From an uncultured Eubacteriales bacterium (GTDB taxonomy: Bacteria > Bacillota > Clostridia > TANB77 > CAG-508): DNA of 64,000 nucleotides. How positions within the stretch are numbered: the stretch's first letter is position 1; every line of letters begins with the position of its first letter. Under the pieces are notes generated by a model, which saw nothing but the letters and a program-made list of their open reading frames with translations, did not search any database and was not told where the DNA came from. Positions 45,030 to 53,047 of the stretch are shown in pieces. A program made the translations under genes and the position numbers. The stretch lies in assembly GCA_902787685.1 (NCBI GenBank), contig CADAHH010000006.1, positions 37,722 through 101,721 of the forward strand. The letters are read 5' to 3'.

Positions 45030-46636
45030 GAAATTTTTTACATTGGTTTAAAGATAGTTCAAAAATGAAAAGATGGATAATGTTAATTTTAGTTGGAGTT
45101 GTTTTTACATCATATGGAATGGGTAGCTTAATTGTATCTAATGAATCTATATCGCTTATTCAAGCAATAAAAATCGTTATATATTTTGTTATAGGTTTTA
45201 CATGTGTTGTATTAGGCTTGATATTTATTAATAAAAGAACGATGGAGCTTTTTGTTGAAGCTACAGATGATAGAATTGATACTGGAAAAAAAGTAAATGT
45301 CAATAAACTTATTTTTAATAAAAAAATATATAATCAAGGACCTAAAATAGTTGTAATAGGTGGAGGTAGTGGCTTAAATACTACTTTAGAAGGATTAAAA
45401 AAACACACATCTAATATAACAGCAGTAGTAACTATTTCAGATTATGGAGAGAATTTTAAACAAAATAATGAAGTTATGTTTTATAGGCAACTTGAAGATA
45501 TTAAAAATGGAATGGCTTCACTTGCTATTTCAGATGAAAGCAAAATGCAGGAATTATTAAATTATAAATTTACAAGTGGTGATCTCAAAGGACTAGCTTT
45601 TTCAGATGTTTATTTTGCAGCAATGAATGATATATCTTTAAATACTGCAGAAGCAATAAAAAACACAAACGATATTTTTAAAATTTGTGGTAATGTGCTT
45701 CCTGTTACAAAAGATAAAATGAAAATATGTGCTGAGCTAGATAATGGTTATTTAATTGAAGAAAAATCAAAAATAGCTGAAACTGTTTATGATAAAATTA
45801 CAAAAATAAATAGAGTATATTTAAGTCCTGGAAATTGCAAAGCTCTTCCTGAAGTATTAGAAGCAATTAAAGAAGCAGATGGAATAATAATAGGACCTGG
45901 AAGCTTGTATACAAATGTAATTCCAAATTTACTTGTAAATGGAATTGCAAGAGCTATAAAAGAAGCCAAAGGAGTAAAATTATATGTTTGTAATATAATG
46001 ACAGAACCTGGTTTGACTGATAATTACAGCGTTTCAGATCATATTAATGCAATTATAGATCATTGTGGAGAGGGGTTAATTGATTATTGTTTATATGATA
46101 CAGGTGAGGTTATACCTGAATTTATAAAAAAATATAATTTAGATGGTGCAGATTTAGTTGAACAAAATATTGATGATGCCAAAGATAAAAAAATAAGATT
46201 TATTAAAGAAAACATGTCTATTATTAAAGATGATTTTGTTAGACATAATAGTATGTTAATAGCAGATACTTTAATAAAAATAATATGTGATGATTTAAAA
46301 TTTCAGGATAAACAAAATGATATAGAATATATTATGATGAATTCAAAACTTAAGGCTGATAAACAGATAAAAAAAGATATGATACTTAATGAAAAATATA
46401 ATAAAAAACTTAAACATAACCACAGATTACGTAGAAAAATGAAAAGAAGCAAAAGCAAATTTGCAAATAAGTATAGTGATAGAATAAAATCAATACGCGA
46501 GTCAGATGAGAAAGCAATTAAAAAGAAAAAAGCTAATATAAGCAGAAAAGAAAAAAACGAAAAGAAAATTGAAGGAATGAAAAAAAGAAAAGAAGAAATA
46601 CTAAAAGCATATGGAAAAATAAAAGAAAATAAATAA
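45026..46636 (+). CDS. yvcK: YvcK/CofD-like protein (gluconeogenesis factor) with membrane anchor
   Basis: 536 residues. Two membrane helices (residues 17-35, 46-68) precede the CofD-like domain: KIVVIGGGSGLNTTLEGLKK, TISDYGENFKQNNEV, GNVLPVT, IIIGPGSLYTNVIPNLLVNG, NIMTEPGLTDNYSVSDHI. A Lys/Arg-rich coiled tail of ~100 residues is unusual. YvcK binds UDP-sugars and supports cell-wall growth on gluconeogenic carbon. In relatives rapZ lies between murB and yvcK and whiA follows; both are absent here. Confidence 0.9.
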   Translation: MRNFLHWFKDSSKMKRWIMLILVGVVFTSYGMGSLIVSNESISLIQAIKIVIYFVIGFTCVVLGLIFINKRTMELFVEATDDRIDTGKKVNVNKLIFNKKIYNQGPKIVVIGGGSGLNTTLEGLKKHTSNITAVVTISDYGENFKQNNEVMFYRQLEDIKNGMASLAISDESKMQELLNYKFTSGDLKGLAFSDVYFAAMNDISLNTAEAIKNTNDIFKICGNVLPVTKDKMKICAELDNGYLIEEKSKIAETVYDKITKINRVYLSPGNCKALPEVLEAIKEADGIIIGPGSLYTNVIPNLLVNGIARAIKEAKGVKLYVCNIMTEPGLTDNYSVSDHINAIIDHCGEGLIDYCLYDTGEVIPEFIKKYNLDGADLVEQNIDDAKDKKIRFIKENMSIIKDDFVRHNSMLIADTLIKIICDDLKFQDKQNDIEYIMMNSKLKADKQIKKDMILNEKYNKKLKHNHRLRRKMKRSKSKFANKYSDRIKSIRESDEKAIKKKKANISRKEKNEKKIEGMKKRKEEILKAYGKIKENK

Positions 46637-46658
46637 GAAAATATTTGGAGGAATACAA

Positions 46659-48701
46659 ATGAAATTTAAAAAGAATGACTTAAATTTAGAACAAGGGTTA
46701 CAAAAAGAATGGATTATTACAAATGGTATAGGAGGATATGCTTCATCAACTATAATTGGAGCAAATACTAGAAAATATCATGGATTAATGGTAGTACCTT
46801 TATATAGTCCAGGCAGAAGAATGTTAGTTTTATCAAAATTAGATGAAAGTATTACTATAAATGAAAAAAAACATGATTTATATACTAATATATGTAAGAA
46901 TTATGTATCTCAAGGTTTTAAATATTTAGAATCATTCCAAAAAGATATTTTACCTATTTTTAAATATAAAGTTGAGAATACGGAAATAACTAAAACTATA
47001 TGTATGCAATATGAAAGAAATACAGTTATCGTATATTACAAAATCAGAAATGGAAACTATAATGCTAAATTACAATTAGCACCAGTATTTAATTTTAGAG
47101 ATTTTCATTTGATGAATACAAATCATAATTTTAATTTAACACAAGAAAAAGAATCAGATAAAATTAAGTTAATAATTGATAATAATACACATCATCCAAT
47201 TTATATGAAAGTTTCAGATGGCAAGTATACAGAGCATTCTAATGATATTTTTAACAATATGTTTTACATAGAAGAAGAAAAAAGAGGCTTTTTCCCTGAA
47301 GAAAATCATATTGTTAGTGGAGTGTTTGATATTGACATTGAGCCAAATGAGGAAAAAAATATATCTTTTATTTGCTCAATGGAAGAAAATATTGATGAAA
47401 TAGATTATAAACAAGTAATCAATAATGAAATTATAAGAATAAACAATATTTATAATAATTCTTTCTTAATTGATAATAGAAAGGAACAAAAAACAAAAGA
47501 AGAACAAAAAAGAGATGATTTAGCAAGATTGTTTATGATAGCTGGTGATAATTTTGTTGTATATAGACCTACTTTTGGATTACATTCATTAATTGCAGGA
47601 TATCCATGGTTTTTGGATTGGGGAAGAGATAGTTTAATATCTTTAGAAGGTTTATGTTTAATTCCTAAAAGATATGATATAGCTAGAGATGTATTACTTA
47701 CATGTACTAGAGATATAAAATATGGATTAATTCCAAATGGATATAGTGAAATAGATAATAGCCCATTATATAATAGTGCAGATGCTTCTTTATTACTATT
47801 TGAACAGGTTGAGAAATATCTTGAATATACAGATGATCATAAATTTATAAAAGAAAACATTTATCCAAAACTAAAAATGATAATAGAACATTATTCTACA
47901 GGTATAGATGTTCATGATAATAATATACATTTAGAAGAAGATGGCTTAATTTCGTCTGGAACAGAAAATACACAAAATACTTGGATGGATGCAAAATATG
48001 GTGATTTGGCTTTTACTCCAAGGTGTGGAAAAGTAGTTGAAATAAATGCACTTTGGTATAATGCATTAAAAATAATGGAAAAACTTACAAGAAAATATGA
48101 AAAAATAGGAAAAGTGATACAAAGTAAAAAATATGCTGAAATGGCAGAAAAATGTAAAGGATCATTTAATGTTGAATTTTATAATAGTAAGAAAAAATGC
48201 TTATATGATGTTGTAGGTGACGGAAAGGTTAGGCCAAATCAATTATTTGCACTTTCTTTAACTTATCCAGTTGTAGATCCTAATACTTCAGTAGCGGAAA
48301 ATATAATTACAGTAGTTGAAAAAAAATTATTAAATAATTATGGATTAAAGACTCTTGCAAAAGGTGAAAAAAATTATGTAGATGTTTATGAGGGAGATAA
48401 TTTCAAAAGAGATGCAAGCTATCATCAAGGTATTACATGGCCTTGGTTACTTGGACTTTACTATAATGCACTAAAAAATATTAAGAATTCAGAGAAAAAT
48501 AAAGAAAAGAAAAAGGAATTAGAAACAAAGATAAGTGATTTTAAGAAAAAAGTTGAAAAAGTATTTAGTAAAGAAATTGCAGAACGTGGTTGTATAGGCT
48601 CAATTGCAGAAATATATGATTCTAGAACTCCTTATTTACCAAAAGGAGCTTTTGCACAAGGGTGGAGTGTAGCTGAAATTTTCCGCATAATATTTAAGTA
48701 A
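46659..48701 (+). CDS. Glycogen debranching enzyme (amylo-alpha-1,6-glucosidase)
   Basis: 680 residues. The N-terminal domain (EWIITNGIGGYASSTIIGAN, TRKYHGLMV) is the bacterial/archaeal GDE_N type; the (alpha/alpha)6 GH133 catalytic domain has YPWFLDWGRDSLISLEGL, NTWMDAKYGDLAFTPRCGKV and DASYHQGITWPWLLGLY. It hydrolyses 1,6-branches in storage polysaccharide. TTGGAGGAAT precedes ATG 46659. No other glycogen gene is adjacent. Confidence 0.93.
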   Translation: MKFKKNDLNLEQGLQKEWIITNGIGGYASSTIIGANTRKYHGLMVVPLYSPGRRMLVLSKLDESITINEKKHDLYTNICKNYVSQGFKYLESFQKDILPIFKYKVENTEITKTICMQYERNTVIVYYKIRNGNYNAKLQLAPVFNFRDFHLMNTNHNFNLTQEKESDKIKLIIDNNTHHPIYMKVSDGKYTEHSNDIFNNMFYIEEEKRGFFPEENHIVSGVFDIDIEPNEEKNISFICSMEENIDEIDYKQVINNEIIRINNIYNNSFLIDNRKEQKTKEEQKRDDLARLFMIAGDNFVVYRPTFGLHSLIAGYPWFLDWGRDSLISLEGLCLIPKRYDIARDVLLTCTRDIKYGLIPNGYSEIDNSPLYNSADASLLLFEQVEKYLEYTDDHKFIKENIYPKLKMIIEHYSTGIDVHDNNIHLEEDGLISSGTENTQNTWMDAKYGDLAFTPRCGKVVEINALWYNALKIMEKLTRKYEKIGKVIQSKKYAEMAEKCKGSFNVEFYNSKKKCLYDVVGDGKVRPNQLFALSLTYPVVDPNTSVAENIITVVEKKLLNNYGLKTLAKGEKNYVDVYEGDNFKRDASYHQGITWPWLLGLYYNALKNIKNSEKNKEKKKELETKISDFKKKVEKVFSKEIAERGCIGSIAEIYDSRTPYLPKGAFAQGWSVAEIFRIIFK

Positions 48702-48712
48702 TATCTTTTTTG

Positions 48713-48960
48713 TTAAGCCCTGCAGACGTGATTAATATATATTTTTATCAATAAGGCTTGGTGTCGAAATCTTTATGTACCTTATATTTTTCTTACGAAA
48801 AATTTAGCTACAATGTCGATTTCTCCAGTCGCCCTGCGCTACGCTCCGGTTTGCTGTCCATTGTTAAGGCTCTGCCTGTTACAATGGCAGTATGCGTTCA
48901 AGCTGGTCGTCTTACGCGCCTTATTAAAAAAATATATATTAATCACTGCGCGGGCTTATA
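48713..48960. repeat. Foldback element, family B, copy 3 (inverted)
   Basis: Arms 48713-48757 and 48918-48960 share ATTAATATATATTTTT and AATAAGGC with copy 1 but extend further outward (TAAGCCC) in a copy-specific way. The interior is the reverse complement of copies 1 and 2, including CTGTTACAATGGCAG, absent from copy 1. It fills the 313-base gap before holA. Confidence 0.78.
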
Positions 48961-49014
48961 TTTTTTAAAAAAATATAAATATATATATTATGATTTTTAG
49001 AAAGAGAGAGTTTT

Positions 49015-50034
49015 ATGAAACTTGAAGATTTAGAAAAAGAATTGAAACAAGAAAAATTAAATTCTTTATATTTGCTTTATGGTGAAGAAAGATTTTTGTT
49101 AGAGAGCTGTTTGAAAAAAATTAAAGGTCTATTTGGGGAAATATTAAAAGGAATCAATTATATAGAAATTGATGAAACAAATATTAATGAAATAATATCT
49201 GAACTTGAAACTCCACCTTTTGGTTTTGAAAAAAAACTTATTATTGCAAAAAACACAGGGTTGTTTAAAAAGGAAGCCAAAAGTAAAAGCAAAAAAGATG
49301 ATAATAATATAGGAGCAAAGATTTTAAAATATTTAGAAGATAATTTAGAAAATATTAAAGATTCAGTTGTTTTAGTTTTTGTAGAGCAAACAATTGAAAA
49401 ATCTGATTTAGCAAGTTTTATTGACAAAAATGGAATTAGTTGCAATTTTGAATATCAAAAAGCAAATCAAATTCAAGCAAGATTAAAACAAATTACAAAT
49501 GCATATAGAGTTAATATAGATGTGCCAACATTAAGCTATTTTGTTGAAGTATGTGGAACAGATATGCAAGAGCTAATAAATGAAATTAGAAAATTGATTG
49601 AATATGCAGGAGAAGGAGGAACAATTACAAAACAAGACATAGATAGTTTATCAATTAAAAAAATAGAAAGTGTCATATTTGATTTAACAGATAGCTTAGG
49701 AAAAAAGCAAACAAATAAGGCAATAGAAGTATTAAGAAATTTAATACTTGCAAAAGAACCCACACAAAAAATTTTAATAACCTTATATAACCACTTTAAA
49801 AAATTATATTTAACAAAACTAGCTTTAAAAGAAAATAGAAATCTAATTGAAGCATTAAACTTAAAGCCAAATCAAACATTTTTAACAAATAAGTATAAAA
49901 CACAAGCAGGTTATTTTAAAGCTCAAGAAATAAGAAATATTTTACAACAGCTAACTGATTTAGATTATAAATATAAAATAGGATTGATAGATTTAGAGAT
50001 TGGCTTTGAATCAATTCTTTGTGCATATTGTTAA
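49015..50034 (+). CDS. holA: DNA polymerase III delta subunit
   Basis: 339 residues. LNSLYLLYGEERFLLESCLK opens the AAA+-like fold; LETPPFGFEKKLIIAKN, ILITLYNHFKKLYLTK and ATPase-like domains follow the family plan. It loads the beta clamp as part of the clamp loader. AAGAGAGAG precedes ATG 49015. Length and order of blocks are typical. Confidence 0.93.
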   Translation: MKLEDLEKELKQEKLNSLYLLYGEERFLLESCLKKIKGLFGEILKGINYIEIDETNINEIISELETPPFGFEKKLIIAKNTGLFKKEAKSKSKKDDNNIGAKILKYLEDNLENIKDSVVLVFVEQTIEKSDLASFIDKNGISCNFEYQKANQIQARLKQITNAYRVNIDVPTLSYFVEVCGTDMQELINEIRKLIEYAGEGGTITKQDIDSLSIKKIESVIFDLTDSLGKKQTNKAIEVLRNLILAKEPTQKILITLYNHFKKLYLTKLALKENRNLIEALNLKPNQTFLTNKYKTQAGYFKAQEIRNILQQLTDLDYKYKIGLIDLEIGFESILCAYC

Positions 50035-50041
50035 AAATTGT

Positions 50042-50070
50042 TTGACAAAATATAAAAATAATGCTATACT
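50042..50070 (+). promoter_or_regulatory. Promoter of the candidate antitoxin RNA
   Basis: TTGACA (50042-50047), 17-base spacer, TATACT (50065-50070). No ORF follows; the transcript would be about 70 bases. Confidence 0.75.
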
Positions 50071-50076
50071 GATAAT

Positions 50077-50144
50077 AGCTTAAGTGAAAGATATCCGTTC
50101 ATTAAGCAACACCAGATATGTGGTAGTGACACATATCTTTTTTT
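50077..50144 (+). ncRNA. Candidate type I antitoxin RNA
   Basis: A ~68-base transcript from the promoter at 50042 to a perfect terminator: AGATATGTG, loop GTAGTGA, CACATATCT and seven T. It contains TATCCGTTCAT (50092-50102) and CAACACC (50107-50113), which are exactly complementary to the start codon region and ribosome-site region of the opposite-strand peptide mRNA (50275-50298). The terminator loop GUAGUGA is perfectly complementary to the loop UCACUAC of the peptide mRNA terminator. This convergent layout, with two complementary blocks and kissing loops, is that of the par (Fst) type I systems. Confidence 0.7.
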
Positions 50145-50147
50145 ATT

Positions 50148-50180
50148 CAAAATAAAACAGAGCAGGTAGTGACTGCTCTG
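50148..50180 (-). terminator. Terminator of the small hydrophobic peptide mRNA
   Basis: Read on the minus strand: CAGAGCAG, loop TCACTAC, CTGCTCTG, then TTTTATTTTG. It lies between the two convergent transcripts. Confidence 0.8.
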
Positions 50181-50189
50181 AACCGAAAA

Positions 50190-50285
50190 TCAGTTTTTGC
50201 TTTGGTTGTTCTTATATGTATTCAATTCTTCTTGTAATTTTTCAATTTTTTGAAGTAGAATCCATATAAGTAAGTATCCGTTCAT
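50190..50285 (-). CDS. 31-residue hydrophobic peptide (candidate type I toxin)
   Basis: Minus strand, ATG 50285, with a perfect AAAGGAGGTG site eleven bases upstream. The peptide MNGYLLIWILLQKIEKLQEE continues LNTYKNNQSKN: a short hydrophobic N-terminus and a charged, polar C-terminal half, similar in size and layout to Fst/Ldr-type membrane toxins though without clear sequence identity to them. Its ribosome-site and start region is complementary to the RNA at 50077-50144. It has its own promoter (50327-50355) and terminator. It was too short for routine ORF calling. Toxicity is inferred. Confidence 0.65.
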   Translation of the reverse strand: MNGYLLIWILLQKIEKLQEELNTYKNNQSKN

Positions 50286-50326
50286 ACTAAACAACACCTC
50301 CTTTCTTATTTGAAAAGGATAGAATA

Positions 50327-50355
50327 ATAATACGACGTTTTAATTTAAAATTCAA
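50327..50355 (-). promoter_or_regulatory. Promoter of the small hydrophobic peptide
   Basis: On the minus strand TTGAAT (50355-50350), 17-base spacer, TATTAT (50332-50327); the mRNA would be about 170 bases long. Confidence 0.65.
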
Positions 50356-50450
50356 GCGAACAAATTAATATTTTGCAATTTATGTATAAAAAACCTTTTT
50401 AGGACAAAAATAAAGATAAGTATTTTTGTTTAAGAGAGGTTTTTATTTTA

Positions 50451-51140
50451 ATGAAAAGATTTAATCATAGATTATTAATGTTTGTTTTTATAGTTAGTTT
50501 GATTGCAATAATGCTTTTTTGGGGATTTTCAAAAAATAATGAGGTTAAAGCATTATCTAAATATGGATCACGTGGAGATGAGGTAAAACAAATTCAACAA
50601 AAACTTAAAAATTGGGGATATTATAATGGAGCAGTTGATGGAATTTATGGAAGTAAAACATTAGAAGCTGTAAAATATTTTCAAAGAAAAAATGGATTAA
50701 CAGTTGATGGAATAGCAGGAGATAAGACTTTAGCAGCATTAGGAATAAGAGGAGCATCAAATTCATCAAGTTCGAGCTCTAACAGTAATTCAAATAATGT
50801 AACTTTACTTTCAAAATTAATATATGGAGAGGCAAGAGGAGAGCCATATACAGGACAAGTTGCAGTAGGTGCAGTTGTAATGAATAGAGTGAAAAGCAAT
50901 TCTTTTCCGAATACTATAGCAGGTGTAATATATCAAAGTGGTGCATTTGATGCAGTATCAGATGGGCAAATAAATAAAACTCCAGATTCTACAGCCAAAA
51001 AAGCAGCACAAGATGCAATAAATGGATGGGATCCATCTTATGGAGCAATATATTATTTCAACCCATCAACTGCGACAAATAAATGGATATGGTCAAGACC
51101 ATTAACTGTTGTAATAGGAAAACATAGATTTTGCAAATAA
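50451..51140 (+). CDS. sleB: Spore cortex-lytic enzyme SleB
   Basis: 229 residues. A signal/anchor segment (residues 7-27) is followed by a peptidoglycan-binding repeat domain (SRGDEVKQIQQKLKNWGYYN, GAVDGIYGSKTLEAVKYFQR), a Ser/Asn linker and the SleB hydrolase_2 domain (LIYGEARGEPYTGQVAVGAV with the catalytic Glu, MNRVKS, YFNPSTATNKWIWSRP). It is a lytic transglycosylase that opens the spore cortex at germination, so the organism probably sporulates. AAGAGAGG lies upstream. Confidence 0.93.
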   Translation: MKRFNHRLLMFVFIVSLIAIMLFWGFSKNNEVKALSKYGSRGDEVKQIQQKLKNWGYYNGAVDGIYGSKTLEAVKYFQRKNGLTVDGIAGDKTLAALGIRGASNSSSSSSNSNSNNVTLLSKLIYGEARGEPYTGQVAVGAVVMNRVKSNSFPNTIAGVIYQSGAFDAVSDGQINKTPDSTAKKAAQDAINGWDPSYGAIYYFNPSTATNKWIWSRPLTVVIGKHRFCK

Positions 51141-51272
51141 TTTTCATTTGGGGACGGTCCTTTTTTGAAAAAATTTTCATTTGGGGACGGTCCTTTTTTG
51201 AAAAAATTTTCATTTGGGGACGGTCCTTTTTTGCAAATTTTTTCATTTTGGGACATGTCTTTTTTGAAAAAA
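51141..51272 (+). repeat. Four tandem 33-bp repeats with GGGGACGGTCC
   Basis: Units begin at 51141, 51174, 51207 and 51240, exactly 33 bases apart; the first three contain TTTCATTTGGGGACGGTCC and TTTTTTGAAAAAA, the fourth is diverged (GGGACATGTC). They start right behind sleB. Because 33 is a multiple of three, false ORFs stay open through the array. Confidence 0.9.
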
Positions 51273-51274
51273 AC

Positions 51275-51303
51275 TTGCAAATGTCGTTTTTTTTTTGTAT
51301 AAT
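51275..51303 (+). promoter_or_regulatory. Promoter of tRNA-Gln
   Basis: TTGCAA (51275-51280), 17-base spacer, TATAAT (51298-51303). The tRNA itself starts 144 bases later because a partial tRNA copy and other sequence lie between. Confidence 0.7.
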
Positions 51304-51315
51304 ACATATATGTTT

Positions 51316-51442
51316 ATATTGGGGTATCGCCAAGCTGCTGTGGCTCTTCGAAGCGACAGCTGAGTTAGAGCCTCAGTATGCAGGGAGCTTTGAAAAAGCG
51401 AGTCGCTGGTAAGGAAAGTTATTCGTGACTCAAAATTTAAAC
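51316..51442 (+). other. Partial tRNA-Gln 5' copy plus inserted sequence
   Basis: Twenty bases (51316-51335), including the first 16 of tRNA-Gln, are repeated exactly at 51443-51462 where the real tRNA begins. The ~107 bases between are G+C-richer than the surroundings and can fold (GGCTCT/AGAGCC). It looks like an insertion that duplicated the tRNA 5' end, downstream of the promoter, so it should be part of the tRNA precursor. Confidence 0.65.
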
Positions 51443-51446
51443 ATAT

Positions 51447-51521
51447 TGGGGTATCGCCAAGCGGTAAGGCATCGGACTCTGACTCCGACATTCCTGTGTT
51501 CGAATCACAGTACCCCAGCCA
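51447..51521 (+). tRNA. tRNA-Gln (anticodon CTG)
   Basis: A full 75-base cloverleaf with encoded CCA: acceptor TGGGGTA/TACCCCA, D arm GCCAAGCGGTAAGGC, anticodon stem CGGA/TCCG with loop CTCTGAC (anticodon CTG), T arm CTGTG-TTCGAAT-CACAG. Confidence 0.95.
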
Positions 51522-51535
51522 AAAAATAATAAAAT

Positions 51536-51564
51536 TTGCATTTTGTTAATAAATATGGTATAAT
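51536..51564 (+). promoter_or_regulatory. Promoter of the M23 peptidase gene
   Basis: TTGCAT (51536-51541), 17-base spacer, TATAAT (51559-51564). Confidence 0.7.
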
Positions 51565-51629
51565 AGTAAGAAGTTTCGCTAAAAATAACAATTAAAGGAG
51601 AGTGGATATTTATTTTATTTAAGACGAAA

Positions 51630-52586
51630 TTGAAACATTATACTAAAGAAACATTAAGATATGTAGCAATAATTATACTAGGTTTTAGTATTATTTTAGC
51701 GAGTTTATTTATGAAATATAAACCAGTATATGCAGTTACATTCGCTGGAAAAGAACAAGGAATAGTAAAAGACATTGATGATTTTAAAAAACAAATTGAT
51801 GAAGAAATACTTAATTCAAATGAAGAGCATTTAGCAAGTGTTTCTTTAAAGGAGGAACCAGAATATAAACTAAAACTATATGAAAGAACCTCTGAGACTT
51901 CTGAGAGTGATATTATTCAAATAATAAAAGATGAAAACACAAATAAAGTATATAAATATTATGAGGTTTGTTTGAATGATAAAGCAACAGAATATGTTGA
52001 AACAATAGAAGAAGCAGAAGAAATTGTAAATAAAATTAAAGAAGAATATAATACTGATGAAATTGAACTTGACATACAAATTAATGAAAAATATACTCTT
52101 AATAAAGATGAAATTAATACTGATTCTATTGAGGTTGCTACAAATGTTGTAGAAACTGCAGCTCAAGAAATAAAAGAAGATAGTGAAGCTATTAGTAAAA
52201 TAAATGGAATAAAAGTTTCTGTACTTCCAGTTTCAGGTGTAATATCATCAAGATATGGAGAATCAAGTTCTAGAAGAAGATCTACTCATACAGGGCTAGA
52301 CATAGCTTGTTCAACAGGTACAAATATAAAAGTAGTAGCATCTGGAACAGTAACATTTGCATCATATAACGGATCATACGGAAATTTAGTAAAAGTTGAC
52401 CATGGAAATGGTGTTGAAACTTGGTATGCACATTGTAGTAAAATATATGCAAAAGTGGGGCAAACAGTAGAAGCAGGAGATGTAATTGCAGCAGTTGGTT
52501 CTACAGGAAATTCAACAGGTCCACACTTACATTTTGAAATTAGAATTGATGGAAATACTGTAAATCCACAAAATTATGTATATTAA
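51630..52586 (+). CDS. M23-family peptidoglycan endopeptidase, membrane-anchored
   Basis: 318 residues from TTG 51630. Residues 9-30 form an anchor; residues 35-190 are an acidic, coiled segment with a repeat-like layout; the LytM/M23 domain (200-318) has zinc ligands in HTGLDIAC and GPHLHFEIR, plus WYAHCSKI. It cuts peptide cross-bridges, in growth or spore engulfment. The start is unsure: AAAGGAGAG at 51594-51602 is 28 bases before TTG, and a non-standard ATT or ATA near 51606-51612 would fit that site better. Confidence 0.88.
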   Translation: MKHYTKETLRYVAIIILGFSIILASLFMKYKPVYAVTFAGKEQGIVKDIDDFKKQIDEEILNSNEEHLASVSLKEEPEYKLKLYERTSETSESDIIQIIKDENTNKVYKYYEVCLNDKATEYVETIEEAEEIVNKIKEEYNTDEIELDIQINEKYTLNKDEINTDSIEVATNVVETAAQEIKEDSEAISKINGIKVSVLPVSGVISSRYGESSSRRRSTHTGLDIACSTGTNIKVVASGTVTFASYNGSYGNLVKVDHGNGVETWYAHCSKIYAKVGQTVEAGDVIAAVGSTGNSTGPHLHFEIRIDGNTVNPQNYVY

Positions 52587-52591
52587 TAAAG

Positions 52592-52628
52592 AAAGATTTG
52601 ATTTAGCTTTATAAATCAAATCTTTTTT
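52592..52628 (+). terminator. Terminator of the M23 gene
   Basis: AAAGATTTGATTTA pairs with TAAATCAAATCTTT, followed by TTTT. Confidence 0.88.
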
Positions 52629-52725
52629 GTTACTATTTAATTCTTTATTATATTACAATAAGCAAAATAATTTGATAGTAAAGTTTTTATACTATTAAAT
52701 AAAATCTAAAATTGAATAGTTAAAA

Positions 52726-52922
52726 AAATAGTGATATATAAATAATTTAAAAAGTTTCGAATGTGATTGGAGAAGGGATAAACATTTCTTTAATATAAAT
52801 TAATGAGGAAGCGATGGCTTGCGAAGCAAGAGCAGCGAGAGGCTCATTAATTTATATTTTAGAAATGATATCACTTCGTATTGAGCCGAGAAACTTTGAA
52901 AATTATTTATATATCACTATTT
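52726..52922. repeat. Foldback element, family A, copy 3 (inverted, diverged)
   Basis: Arms 52726-52758 and 52890-52922 pair over about 33 bases and are unrelated to those of copies 1 and 2. Next to them are CGAATGTGATTGGA and GAGCCGAGA, the reverse complements of the family A motifs. The inner stem (CTTTAATATAAATTAATGAG and its near complement) again differs from copies 1 and 2 but still pairs. The remaining 125 bases before alaS show no gene or T-box. Confidence 0.65.
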
Positions 52923-53047
52923 CTTATATAATAATATCTTTTAAACTATTATCTAGTAATGATTTTAATAGCAAATCTACAAAAGATATTGCAAATTGTG
53001 CTATTTTGCTATATAATATACGCAAATTCTAGAAAAGAGGTTATTAA

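Noticed and set aside
48758-49000. 80-codon ORF before holA
   Set aside because: It is a read-through of the family B foldback; no ribosome site, and the same DNA occurs inverted elsewhere without an intact frame.
51141-51272. CRISPR-like repeat array
   Set aside because: The 33-bp units are directly adjacent with no unique spacers, and no cas genes are nearby.
51053-51412. Overlapping ORFs on both strands with repeated peptide units
   Set aside because: They are translations of the 33-bp tandem array in frames kept open by its length; no ribosome sites.
52814-53032. 72-codon ORF before alaS
   Set aside because: It lies within the family A foldback and has no ribosome site.
52923-53047. 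T-box riboswitch before alaS (and before tyrS)
   Set aside because: No TGGNACCGCG antiterminator word or suitable leader structure was seen; the tyrS leader is too short.
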